Assembly (NCBI RefSeq): GCF_033963835.1
Contig: NZ_JAXBME010000006.1
Location: forward strand, 62,001 to 126,000
Direction: 5' to 3'
Length of the DNA: 64,000 nucleotides
Origin: Cytobacillus sp. IB215665
GTDB lineage: Bacteria; Bacillota; Bacilli; Bacillales; SM2101
Shown here one piece after another: positions 36,323 to 45,163 of this stretch. How positions within the stretch are numbered: position 1 is the first letter of the stretch; each line of letters starts with the position of its first letter. Made by a program: the position numbers and the translations under genes. The notes under the pieces are model-generated. The model saw nothing but the letters and a program-made list of their open reading frames with translations, ran no database searches and had not been told where the DNA came from.

Positions 36323-36634
36323 ATTTCTATAAAACAATATTTATATAAGCTTAGCTTAATACCTACTCTATTAGACGAAGAGATTTGGACTGAAAGAGAA
36401 CATGGTATTATACAAGAACATTTCGACATGCTACAGCGGTTACTTGAAGTAGGAAAGGTGTTATTAGCAGGGAGAACTCTTAACATGGATTCATCGGGTT
36501 TTGGCATTGTCATCTTAGAGGTAGCATCGGAGGATGAAGCGAAAAAAATTATGAAAGAAGACCCTGCTGTTAAGGAGAACATCATGACAGCAGAGCTGTT
36601 TCCATATCGAGTAGCCTTATATAGAAATAAATAA
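36323..36634 (+). CDS. YciI-family protein with an apparent AUU start
   Basis: Perfect AAGGAGGT (36308-36315) is followed, seven bases later, by ATT 36323, not ATG/GTG/TTG. Translation from there gives 103 residues: SIKQYLYKLSLIPTLLDEEI, then EHFDMLQRLLEVGKVLLAGR, and a YciI C-terminus FGIVILEVASEDEAKKIMKED followed by AELFPYRVA. This covers a whole YciI fold, whereas the first ATG (36428) would cut off a third of it. YciI-type proteins are small ferredoxin-like proteins, some with dehydrochlorinase-like activity. Either AUU initiates or the start has mutated. Confidence 0.75.
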   Translation: MSIKQYLYKLSLIPTLLDEEIWTEREHGIIQEHFDMLQRLLEVGKVLLAGRTLNMDSSGFGIVILEVASEDEAKKIMKEDPAVKENIMTAELFPYRVALYRNK

Positions 36635-36879
36635 CGAGTTTATTACGTTGAAAAACAACAAATCATTGCTATTTGTTCAAACAATACATTTTTCTATATG
36701 AGCCCAATTAATGAACAATACTTTAATTATAGATATTTATTTAGAGTGTTGTTACAAAAGAGATGTAGTTAAAAGCTAAGTACTGTTTTAGTACAAATCA
36801 TTTTACAACATATGAGTTCATATACTAAATCATCATTAATAAAAATGGACTGTATGATGAGTTTTATGGATAGCTCAAT
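36635..36879. other. non-coding stretch
   Basis: Precedes a MITE end; nothing else supported. Confidence 0.35.
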
Positions 36880-36964
36880 AATTATAAAGGAAAATGCCCT
36901 GAACCAAGATTTATATACGTGCTTATATCTAATAACGAAAAACAAATCAATGCGAAAACAGCCT
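36880..36964 (+). mobile_element. MITE-like repeat, copy 3 (right half only)
   Basis: AATGCCCTGAACC, ATATACGTGCTTATATCTAA and ACGAAAAACAAATCAATGCG followed by AAAACAGCCT match the right half of copies at 31389, 41061 and 48990. The left terminal repeat is not recognisable. Confidence 0.55.
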
Positions 36965-36982
36965 AAATAAAAATGAGGAAAT

Positions 36983-37399
36983 ATGGAACTAGAGTTATCT
37001 AATGCTATATGGTTATTCGTTGTAATATTTATGCTCCATGATTTTGAAGAGATTATTACAGTTGAACAATGGTCGAATAAATATCAACATAAAGTAACTG
37101 GGAATAATATTTGGATCAAAAAAAAGATACGGCAATTTTGGAACTTAAACTCTAATACTTTTGCAAAGAGAGATGTCATTATTTTCATCATGATGTGTAG
37201 TATTACATTTATCAAAATTCAGTTTTTACATAGCTCATGGAGCTCAATTTTGTATTTGTCATTTGTAGTTTTTGTTTTAATACATAACATTGCCCATGTT
37301 TTGCAAACGTTGGTACTTAAAGCATATACTCCAGGGCTATATACAGCTATCCTTCTAGTAACCCCTTATACTATTTACCTTCTAGGTCGTATGTTATAG
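36983..37399 (+). CDS. HXXEE-domain membrane protein
   Basis: 138 residues, ATG 36983 after TGAGGAAAT. It carries the defining HDFEE at residues 19-23, inside the first membrane segment, followed by VEQWSNKYQ. About four segments are seen (8-22, 62-80, 86-105, 115-134), with AHVLQTLVLKAYTPGLYTAI in the last part. The HXXEE family resembles metal-dependent membrane hydrolases, but no activity is proven. Alone, directly after a MITE end. Confidence 0.8.
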   Translation: MELELSNAIWLFVVIFMLHDFEEIITVEQWSNKYQHKVTGNNIWIKKKIRQFWNLNSNTFAKRDVIIFIMMCSITFIKIQFLHSSWSSILYLSFVVFVLIHNIAHVLQTLVLKAYTPGLYTAILLVTPYTIYLLGRML

Positions 37400-37873
37400 A
37401 AATATTATTGATTTTTTTACTTCATGAGCATGTTCATACTTTATTCACGCTTACACTTTGTATGTATTTTATTAAAAACTAGGACTGAAAGATGATTTTA
37501 TCTGACTACCAATATTACCGTGATTATTCCCTAGTGATGAGCAAATAATATATGAAAAATGTGAAAAACTTAAAGCCGACATTTCTTATTTTCTATTGTA
37601 AGAAATTAGGTTTTTTATTTTTTTTTCATCATTTAAGAAAATACCTGATCCTATTTAATACAGAGATTAGTTGTTACAGTAGTATGCAACCCCAAAAGTT
37701 GAGTAGTATGATCTATTTCACTATAAAAAACGCAATGAACTTTAATGAAAATACTTAAGAAGGAATTGAAATTTATACAGGAGATTTACAATATAATTTT
37801 CGTGGTTAACACCATAAAAATCGTGGTAATATTAATATGTGAGTGTAATGTATTCTAACATCCAGAAAGGACG
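37400..37873. other. non-coding stretch
   Basis: A 68-codon frame at 37552-37758 has no ribosome binding site and low-complexity composition. No other feature supported. Confidence 0.4.
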
Positions 37874-39832
37874 ATGAGGGGAATGGATAGACTAATAAAG
37901 AAATTATTAATTGTTACATTAATCTTCGCAATAGTTTCACCTTCTTTTCAAACAGGGTTTGCAGCTACACAAGGGGAAGTAGTAATAAACGAAATAGCTT
38001 GGATGGGCACCAATGTAAGTAGTAATGACGAATGGGTTGAATTATACAATAACACAAACACAACAATATCAATTGACGGTTGGACATTAAGTTCCACTGA
38101 TGGTACACCTACAATACATTTAAATGGGGATATTTCACCTAATGGATATTTCCTTTTAGAGAGAACGGATGATAGTACAGTTTCAAATGTAGTGGCTGAT
38201 ATTGTTTATACAGGAGCTTTAAGTAATACAAGTGAAATTTTAGAGTTAAGAGATGACCAAAATAACTTAATAGACCTAGTAGATAATTGGTATGCTGGTG
38301 ATAGTAGTACAAAGGCTACGATGGAAAGAGTTGATTCAACAGTTAGTTCAATTGCTTCAAATTGGAAGAGCTCTACTACGGCTTATAATGAAGGTTTTGG
38401 AACACCAAAGCAAAAGAACTCGATTGTAACAACTGAACCATCAGGTTGCAATGCTACTGATGAGCAATTAAACAATGTTTCTAATGAGATAGGTGCTATT
38501 AATGTTTATTTTAATAAATGTGTAAATATAGAAGATGCAATTACTGGGAATCTAGCAAACTACAATGTTAATTTAGAAAACAGATTGATTCAACGCTTAA
38601 ATGAGGCTACAACGAGCATAGATATGGCAGCATATGAAATTAATTTACCTAGAATCGTAGATACTTTGATTGGAAAAGCTGCTGAAGGAGTAGATATTAG
38701 GTTTATTGCAGACTCTAAAGATAGTGATGACCCGAACAACCTAGAACGTTTCCAAACAATGAGGTTGTATGTAGAGAAAATGGTTAGAGGACTAGATGGA
38801 GTAATTGGTACACCAGATGATATACGTGTATTTTCAGATTCACCAATGTTTGTTGTTGAGGACCTAGTCAGGAGAGCTGAATTTGGTTTACCTTCTGATT
38901 TTACCGACTTTCCGGAAGTAACAGTTCAAGTTGGAAATACAAATGAAACTGGCTATTTATTCGTAGAAGCTGAACAAAAAGATATTAACTCATACTACTC
39001 TCCAAATACTCAAATGCACAACAAATTTGCAGTGGTGGATGATAGTTGGGTGTTTACAGGCAGTTGGAATTATACTGTTACCGGTTTATATGGTACAGAG
39101 GAAAATATGCAAAATGGTATCTTAGATGGAAATCAACAACATGTAGTTGAAGTGAATAGTTCAGAACTGGCAAGTATTTATGAAGTTGAATTTAATGAAA
39201 TGTGGGGGAGTACATCACTTAACCCAGATCCAGTGAATGCTAATTTTAATACTCGGAAAGCGGATAATACTACTCATAGTGTGAATATAAATGGAAAAAC
39301 GATAGAAGTCTATTTTTCATCTGGTGATAATGCATTAGGACGCGTTCAAAATATTATTAAGAACGAGGCAGATCACAGTGCCTACTTTACAATTTTTGCT
39401 TGGAGTGATCAATCTATTCTAGATGAACTGAAATATAAATGGGAAGGTTCTTATGCTGATTTAGCCGGTTCATTAACCGGATTCGATGTTAAAGGCGTCT
39501 TTGATTCGAGTTATTGGAATCAGTGGTGGTCAGCAAGTGTCGATATGACAGGTAGAACTGCAACACAGTCAAGTGTAGGAAATCCAAATACTCGTTGGGC
39601 AAATCCTGCACCAGTTTATCAAGACAATGAATCCAGAAAACTACACAGTAAAACAATGTTGATTGATGCTAATTCTACAAGTGACCCTACTGTGATTATT
39701 GGTTCAACCAACTGGAGTGAGAACGGTAACAATGTGAATGATGAGAATATGCTTATTATTCACGACGAAGCGATTGTAAATCAATTTCTTCAAGAATTCA
39801 ATGCGCGCTACGAAAATGCGAGTGGATTTTAA
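37874..39832 (+). CDS. secreted lamin-tail/phospholipase D-family protein
   Basis: 652 residues; ATG 37874 or 37883, after AAAGGACG. Signal peptide at about 1-31, ending TGFAA. A lamin-tail domain (LTD) spans about 33-150 (VVINEIAWMGTN ... DEWVELYNNTNTTISIDGW ... GYFLLER). The rest is a PLD-like enzyme with both HKD motifs: HNKFAVVDDSWVFTGSWNYT near 381 and HSKTMLID with GSTNWSENGNN near 591. Each has the His, Lys and Asp of the active site. Exported PLDs cut phospholipids or DNA; the LTD module is often tied to extracellular nucleases. No anchor motif at the C-terminus. Monocistronic. Confidence 0.85.
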   Translation: MRGMDRLIKKLLIVTLIFAIVSPSFQTGFAATQGEVVINEIAWMGTNVSSNDEWVELYNNTNTTISIDGWTLSSTDGTPTIHLNGDISPNGYFLLERTDDSTVSNVVADIVYTGALSNTSEILELRDDQNNLIDLVDNWYAGDSSTKATMERVDSTVSSIASNWKSSTTAYNEGFGTPKQKNSIVTTEPSGCNATDEQLNNVSNEIGAINVYFNKCVNIEDAITGNLANYNVNLENRLIQRLNEATTSIDMAAYEINLPRIVDTLIGKAAEGVDIRFIADSKDSDDPNNLERFQTMRLYVEKMVRGLDGVIGTPDDIRVFSDSPMFVVEDLVRRAEFGLPSDFTDFPEVTVQVGNTNETGYLFVEAEQKDINSYYSPNTQMHNKFAVVDDSWVFTGSWNYTVTGLYGTEENMQNGILDGNQQHVVEVNSSELASIYEVEFNEMWGSTSLNPDPVNANFNTRKADNTTHSVNINGKTIEVYFSSGDNALGRVQNIIKNEADHSAYFTIFAWSDQSILDELKYKWEGSYADLAGSLTGFDVKGVFDSSYWNQWWSASVDMTGRTATQSSVGNPNTRWANPAPVYQDNESRKLHSKTMLIDANSTSDPTVIIGSTNWSENGNNVNDENMLIIHDEAIVNQFLQEFNARYENASGF

Positions 39833-40269
39833 CTTATAAGCCTTGTTTCTTAAACGATTTTGCTACTGAAATTAAATTAGATTATCAAGATAAAGTTATT
39901 TAAGACTTTCATCGTTTTACAGAAGAAAAGTTGAGTATCTTAGTAGCTAAAACAATTATTGGATAAAGTATAATTGCCCTTGTAGAAGATAAGAAATTTT
40001 TATCTACTATAAGGGTATTCGATTATATATGATCATAGGGAAACTATAATATACAAACAGTTATCATGTGGATGTCATTATTTTATTTTCCGTTACATGC
40101 AATCACATATGATTTTACAAGTTGAGGTTAGCACCTAATTAAAAAGTACGATCTTTTGAGAACTACACATAAAAATTCGGTTAACATATGTGCATCATAC
40201 TATACTTTATTCTAATTTCAAACACTTTCATATGGCTTAACAAACAATTTAATTAGGAGGACATACGCT
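39833..40269. other. non-coding stretch
   Basis: No terminator or gene clearly supported. AATTAGGAGGAC at the end is the ribosome binding site of the next gene. Confidence 0.35.
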
Positions 40270-40962
40270 ATGATAGGTATTTTAGGAGGGATGGGACCAA
40301 AATCTACTGGTCCCTTCATTGATAATGTGGTTGAACAGTGTCAAAAAATATATGGGGCGACATACGATATTGATTTTCCTCACATGATGATCTATTCGTG
40401 TCCAACCCCATTCTATATTGATAGACCTATTAATCATGAGGAAATGGCAAAAACTATTATTAATGGTGCAAAAAAACTAGAAACTACAGGTGTGGATTTT
40501 ATTGCAATACCCTGTAATACAGCACACCTTTATTTTAGCAAGTTGAAAGAATCCATTTCAGTACCCATACTTAACATGATTGATGAGACTATTAAAGAAA
40601 TACCCATTAACACGAGGAAAGTAGCACTGTTAGCTACTGCTCCCACAATTCAATCTGGTTTATATGAGCAGACTTTTTCTCTAAATGATGTTGAGTATGT
40701 TCACAAAAACAGTTGGCAAACTTGTGTAAATCAAATTATTTCAGCTGTGAAATCAGGTGAAATTAGTGATGGAGCTCAATTGTGGAGTAAGTTATGTTGG
40801 GAATTAAATGAGGCTGTAGATACAGCTATCCTAGCATGTACAGACTTAAACATAGTGTCACACCAAATACCAAACGATAACAATATTACTATTGTTGATT
40901 CATCAGATTGTCTGGCTCGTGCTGTTGTAAACAAGTACTTATCACTTTCAAACCCTTCGTAA
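40270..40962 (+). CDS. aspartate/glutamate racemase family protein
   Basis: 230 residues, ATG 40270 after AGGAGGACATACGCT. It begins MIGILGGMGPKSTGPF, and both catalytic cysteines are visible: IPCNTAHLYF near residue 80 and ILACTDLN near 190, so it is a two-base, cofactor-independent racemase. Aspartate racemases make D-Asp; the exact substrate is not proven. Length is standard. Monocistronic. Confidence 0.9.
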   Translation: MIGILGGMGPKSTGPFIDNVVEQCQKIYGATYDIDFPHMMIYSCPTPFYIDRPINHEEMAKTIINGAKKLETTGVDFIAIPCNTAHLYFSKLKESISVPILNMIDETIKEIPINTRKVALLATAPTIQSGLYEQTFSLNDVEYVHKNSWQTCVNQIISAVKSGEISDGAQLWSKLCWELNEAVDTAILACTDLNIVSHQIPNDNNITIVDSSDCLARAVVNKYLSLSNPS

Positions 40963-41060
40963 AAAATACCAATTTATAATAAGGAAAAAGCTCTGCTTCT
41001 AGACCTAATTAAAGGGGGAGAGTATATTATTTACTATGTTGGTTATTTATTGATTACAAA

Positions 41061-41202
41061 GGCTCTTTTCGAAGGCTTTGTTGATATTGTTATTATAAAT
41101 GGACAGTAAGATGTGGTTGCCCAAAATCCAAGAAGATTATAATAAGGGTATACGTGCTTATGTCTTAGTATACAAAAAGCATTAATCAGGGCGATAACAG
41201 CC
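41061..41202 (+). mobile_element. MITE-like repeat, copy 4
   Basis: Left end GGCTCTTTTCGAAGGCTTTG then TTGATATTG; right end, as its complement, GGCTGTTATCGCC then TTAATGCTTTTTG. The interior has GTATACGTGCTTATGTCTTA, like copies 36880 and 48990. 142 bp, lying just upstream of a GNAT gene. Confidence 0.65.
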
Positions 41203-41236
41203 AAATGAAAATAAACAAAAATAATAGAGGTAATAT

Positions 41237-41782
41237 ATGATTTTGAATACGGTAGATGAAAGAGTATATTTGAAGTTAATAGAAATGAAGGATGCTGACA
41301 AGGTTTTTGAGTTAACTCATAACTCAAGAAGCTATTTACGAAAGTGGCTACCTTGGGTTGACACTACTACTGGAATTGAGGACACAAAAGCATTTATTCG
41401 GTCATGCATAAGTAAATATGATGAAGATAAACATATGATAATGATGGTTATATTGTATAAAGAAGGTGTCGTTGGAGTAGCAGGTTATAACCAAATCGAT
41501 TGGCTAAATAAAACAGCTTATATCGGTTATTGGTTAGACGAAGAATGCCAGGGATTCGGCATAATGACAAAGGTAGTTAAAGCATTAACAAATTACGCTT
41601 TTACAGAAGCTGGATTAAAAAAGGTTGCAATTAGACCAGCTGAAAATAACGAAAAAAGTAGAGCAATTCCAGAAAGATTAGGGTTTATAGAGGAGTGTAG
41701 AGTTAGGGATGCAGATTGGATTTATGATCATCCTATAGATCATATAGTTTATAGTATAACGGAAAAAAGCTGGAATAATTAA
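41237..41782 (+). CDS. GNAT N-acetyltransferase, RimL/YdaF type
   Basis: 181 residues, ATG 41237 after GAGGTAATAT. N-terminal DERVYLKLIEMKDADKVFELTHNSRSYLRKWLPWVD is characteristic of the ribosomal-protein-serine acetyltransferase-like group. The acetyl-CoA site GYWLDEECQGFGIMTKVVKAL is near residues 95-115, and ENNEKSRAIPERLGFIEECR is near 135-155. The substrate is not assigned. The MITE copy 4 ends 35 bases upstream, so any promoter lies inside or beyond the repeat. Confidence 0.85.
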   Translation: MILNTVDERVYLKLIEMKDADKVFELTHNSRSYLRKWLPWVDTTTGIEDTKAFIRSCISKYDEDKHMIMMVILYKEGVVGVAGYNQIDWLNKTAYIGYWLDEECQGFGIMTKVVKALTNYAFTEAGLKKVAIRPAENNEKSRAIPERLGFIEECRVRDADWIYDHPIDHIVYSITEKSWNN

Positions 41783-41911
41783 ACTATTATTGACTAATTG
41801 CTGTCTAACGTAATTAATGAACAAAGGAGTTCAACTGGAGAAATTGTGTATATTTATAAAATCTTGAAGCAAAATACAAAGTAACAGGAGTTCCACCTAT
41901 GATACTCCTGC

Positions 41912-41945
41912 AGGCACTCTCTGGCCATGGAGTGCCTATTTTAGT
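41912..41945 (+). terminator. intrinsic terminator
   Basis: Arms AGGCACTC and GAGTGCCT (41912-41937) followed by ATTTTAG. An extra small hairpin AGGAGT/ACTCCT precedes it at 41887-41909. The 265 bases after it, to 42211, hold no gene. Confidence 0.6.
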
Positions 41946-42211
41946 TTGAGGAACAATCCATTAGGAAACGGGTTGTCTTATAATACATTCTTTTGGTCAA
42001 ATAACGTTTTTTCCTATTTTACTTTTTTAAGGTACTTCGTTTTATATAGAGCAATTACTTTTTATAGTAATTTAAAATGATCAATTTCTATCCTTCATAT
42101 AGAATATTAGAAAAGTCTAATGACAATTATTGGTTAATAAAAAAATGAGACTTTTTACTTAAGTTGGCAGTCTTATTAGTGCGATTGAAATTTCATTAAG
42201 GAAGTGAGAGT

Positions 42212-42724
42212 ATGGCCATTGGTTTTAGAAATAAAAAATCAAATAAAGAGATGGAGGATAGATTTCTTTATTTGATTAACAACAACCAAGAAAAAATGTA
42301 TAAAATTGCATATAGCTATGTCAAAAATAAAGATGATGCTTTAGATATCGTTCAAGAGACAGTTTATAAAGCTTATATTTCATATGATAAAGTCAAAAAA
42401 GCACAATATGAAAACACTTGGTTAACGAAAATCTTAATAAATGTATCTATTGATTTTATAAAAAAGAATAAAAGAGTCGTATCAATAGATACGAACTTTA
42501 TTGAAAATTTAAGTGATTCAAGGAAAGACCTTGTTCACGAACAAATAGTTGTAAGAGAAGCTTTACAAAAATTAAATGAAAAACAAAAAACCGTAATAAT
42601 ATTAAGATATTTTGAAGATATGAAGCTGGAGGAAATTGCTAAAATATTAAACTTACCAGTTAGTACGATAAAATCCACTCTTTATAGAGCTTTAAAAGAA
42701 ATGAATATTAATTTAAAGGAGTAG
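42212..42724 (+). CDS. ECF-type RNA polymerase sigma factor
   Basis: 170 residues, ATG 42212 after GGAAGTGAGAG. Sigma region 2 spans about 22-85 (MYKIAYSYVKNKDDALDIVQETVYKAYISY), and region 4 about 108-165 (LNEKQKTVIILRYFEDMKLEEIAKIL, PVSTIKSTLYRALKEM), with no region 3: the ECF plan. It directs RNA polymerase to a stress regulon. Its partner gene starts six bases after the stop, so the two form an operon. SigV or a related type is possible, but the group is not assigned. Confidence 0.9.
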   Translation: MAIGFRNKKSNKEMEDRFLYLINNNQEKMYKIAYSYVKNKDDALDIVQETVYKAYISYDKVKKAQYENTWLTKILINVSIDFIKKNKRVVSIDTNFIENLSDSRKDLVHEQIVVREALQKLNEKQKTVIILRYFEDMKLEEIAKILNLPVSTIKSTLYRALKEMNINLKE

Positions 42725-42729
42725 AGGAT

Positions 42730-43662
42730 ATGGATAAAAAAATGTTGTCTGATTTACAAAAAGAATATCAAGAGATCCGAATTCCAACAGAGCTTAATCA
42801 TATAGTGCAAATGGGTATAGAAAGAGGCAGAACAAAAAAGACAAAAAATAACACAAATATGATCTTTAAAATCTGTGCTAGTTTTTCTGTAGCTTTAATA
42901 TTATTTATCGCTGCTGTTAATGCATCACCAACGTTCGCAAATATACTGAAAGATATTCCTTATGCAGGAAAATTAGTTAAGATCCTTCAATTCAATGATG
43001 GTAAGTCCGGCGGTGGTTTTATTACAGATGGAACAGATATAAGTACAATAGACTCCTTTGAAACAGATGGGTATGAGAATATTTTTATAAACTTCTCACA
43101 AGGTGATGAATTACAGGAAAATGTAGGAGCTTTTAAAGTTAGGTATGATGAAAATCCATATACTATGACTTTTGAGATAGGTGGCGCTAGAAGATTTTCA
43201 GCTGCTGAAAACTTTGAAAAGATACTAGAAAATAATTATGTGAAAGATATTTATACAATTATTACTTTAGATGATTCTACCATTAGATTTGTTATTGAAT
43301 TTGAAAAGCCTATTGAATATATAGTAGAAGAAAGAGAAGCCCCTGCAAGCATAGTAATAATGTTTAAAGAAGATAAAAACTTTGAGGAAAAGAAGACTTA
43401 TTCATTAAGAACAGAGTCTTACCCTAATGGACCAACTATTGGTACCTTAGAAGAGGAGTTTTTCGTTAAAGATGAAACACGCATCCTTAAAGATGTGGAT
43501 GGTCTGTTTTTTGTAGAAATCCAGTCCTTTGATTCTAAAGAAGAAGCAGAAAAGAAATTAGAAACATTAACTAAATTAACAGATAAAGCGATACTAATTG
43601 AAGAAAAAATAGGTGGAACCGATTCACAAAGCTATCCAGCAGAAATAAATAATAAAAACTAA
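42730..43662 (+). CDS. putative membrane-anchored anti-sigma factor
   Basis: 310 residues, ATG 42730 with AAGGAGTAGAGG before it. The cytoplasmic N-terminus (about 1-45) contains IPTELNHIVQMGIERGR, like the DUF4179-type sigma-binding region. One membrane helix lies at about 48-64, and the outer region of about 245 residues is beta-rich with YENIFINFSQGDE and DDSTIRFVIEFEKPIEYIVEE. Near the C-terminus LFFVEIQSFDSKEEAEKKLETL looks like a SPOR-type repeat, which binds denuded peptidoglycan. By position and shape it should hold the sigma factor inactive; this is inference. Confidence 0.8.
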   Translation: MDKKMLSDLQKEYQEIRIPTELNHIVQMGIERGRTKKTKNNTNMIFKICASFSVALILFIAAVNASPTFANILKDIPYAGKLVKILQFNDGKSGGGFITDGTDISTIDSFETDGYENIFINFSQGDELQENVGAFKVRYDENPYTMTFEIGGARRFSAAENFEKILENNYVKDIYTIITLDDSTIRFVIEFEKPIEYIVEEREAPASIVIMFKEDKNFEEKKTYSLRTESYPNGPTIGTLEEEFFVKDETRILKDVDGLFFVEIQSFDSKEEAEKKLETLTKLTDKAILIEEKIGGTDSQSYPAEINNKN

Positions 43663-44027
43663 ATATAATAAGATTAATTGTGAAAGTTCACCTGGCGAAA
43701 AAATCAATATCGTAACTGTTTCAATAGATGTGAAGGGTACAAAAGTAATACGGAAATTGTTGACGAACGGTAAATATATATAAATGACTTTACCTACTAA
43801 ATTCATAACAAGGATATATCACACATTATTAACCATGCAAGATTTCAGGATATCTTAATCATAATTAAAGAGCTATTGTTACAGGAATGTTAGCATGCAA
43901 ATTTATGAAATAATAGTCAACTTAAAGTCTTCTCATGTATTTTATTTCTTCCAACTTCATTTAAAGATAAACTAACCTCCCCGTTTATATCTTAAGATGA
44001 TAGAATCAATGTGAAAATAGCAGCATA
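43663..44027. other. non-coding stretch
   Basis: No gene supported between the convergent anti-sigma and beta-rich protein genes. Confidence 0.4.
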
Positions 44028-44078
44028 AGAAGAAGCTAGCCTAAAAAGAAGCTAGCCTAAAACCTAGGCTAGCTTCTT
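44028..44078 (-). terminator. terminator with a duplicated arm
   Basis: GGCTAGCTTCTT at 44067-44078 can pair with either AAGAAGCTAGCC at 44046-44057 or the duplicate AGAAGCTAGCC at 44031-44041. On the minus strand the near hairpin is followed by TTCTTTTTA. It ends the 44150 gene. Confidence 0.6.
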
Positions 44079-44149
44079 AAATAGTCACTTGTTAATAACG
44101 ATAACTTTGTAATAATAGCTTAACAACAGGTGGAATTATTTAATCACAA

Positions 44150-44516
44150 ACATTTACATAAACAAACTCTTGAGCGACAGGTTGACCGGTTTCTTTTAAC
44201 GTTACGAGAATTTGAAATCTATATTGCCCTTTTTCAGTAAATTTAATTTTAATTCGCTACAAGAAACAACAGATAGAGTAGTTTCAAGAATTGCTACACC
44301 ATCGGTGAATGTTATTGGAACGAACATTCCTGGATCATTTGGTACGAAAATAAAAGACTCAAAATTATCTGCTTGATCCATATCTCCAACTGAAACAAAA
44401 ACATCAATATCCGCACCATCTAGCGCTGGATCAGTATTAACAAAACAGACAGAAAATATCTCTTGTACATTTTCTATAACAGTATCAGCCAAAGTGTTAA
44501 AAATACAGACTGTCAA
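44150..44516 (-). pseudogene. small beta-rich protein, one frameshift
   Basis: TTG 44516 lies eight bases after a perfect AGGAGGTG; an ATG at 44567 has no site. The frame reads TVCIFNTLADTVIENVQEIF, ALDGADIDVFVSVGDM, and AILETTLSVVSCSE. There a one-base change near 44260 switches it to KFTEKGQYRFQILVTLKETG and QEFVYVNVCD with a stop at 44150. The intact form would have about 122 residues and an immunoglobulin-like pattern. It is unrecognised, perhaps a surface or spore-layer protein. A sequencing error is possible, since the two halves look well kept. Confidence 0.6.
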
Positions 44517-45163
44517 ATCAACTACACCTCCTATTTGATTAGTTTGCTTTTCATATTGGAAGAGCATTATATTTTATTCTATAAACTATAATTAAGCTTG
44601 GACTAATCATGTGATACAAAAGAGGATTTTTCATGAGAATAAAACAACAATACTATATCCAATGATGACAAGGTATAGCATGCTAAATTTAGAGTGAGTG
44701 GTTTGGATATGATGATAAGAAATTGGGCGCTTACCCAATGAGTTGAAGGGAGAATGAAAAGGGTTTAACGTTTAATTGCAAACGAAGATCGAAAAGATGC
44801 AGGAAAGAAAAACATCTATTGAATGGTTTTTAGTCAAGGCTGACACTGTGACGGGGATAAGATTAAAAACAAAAGAAACCCCTCCAAATTATTCATGAAA
44901 GGAGGAATAAATGAGGAGGGTAGGGTGAAAATGGTTGTAATTTATAGTATGCAATATATTTGTTGCAAGGATGTACTAATGTACTAAGTCATTTACATTA
45001 ATTTTGTAAAAAAATACGATGACAGTCACGGTTAAAGAAAAAACATACAAAGAAGTATTTATTTAACTCCACTAATATAAAATAAAATTACATCATGAGT
45101 ATGGTTATTGAGATTATCAGCAAGAAAAATAACTTTATTTGTTAAAATAAATGGTGTTTTTTC
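44517..45163. other. mostly non-coding stretch with one tiny frame
   Basis: A 20-codon frame at 44925-44987 (+) starts with GTG after AGGAGGGTAGG and encodes MKMVVIYSMQYICCKDVLMY. The site is strong but the peptide is unrecognised and could be chance. Otherwise empty. Confidence 0.3.

Noticed and set aside
37552..37758. 68-codon plus-strand frame
   Set aside because: No ribosome binding site, low-complexity Phe/Lys/Asn content, no motif.
42100..42211. Autoregulatory ECF promoter before the sigma gene
   Set aside because: No convincing AAC/CGTC-type pair at proper spacing could be found by eye.
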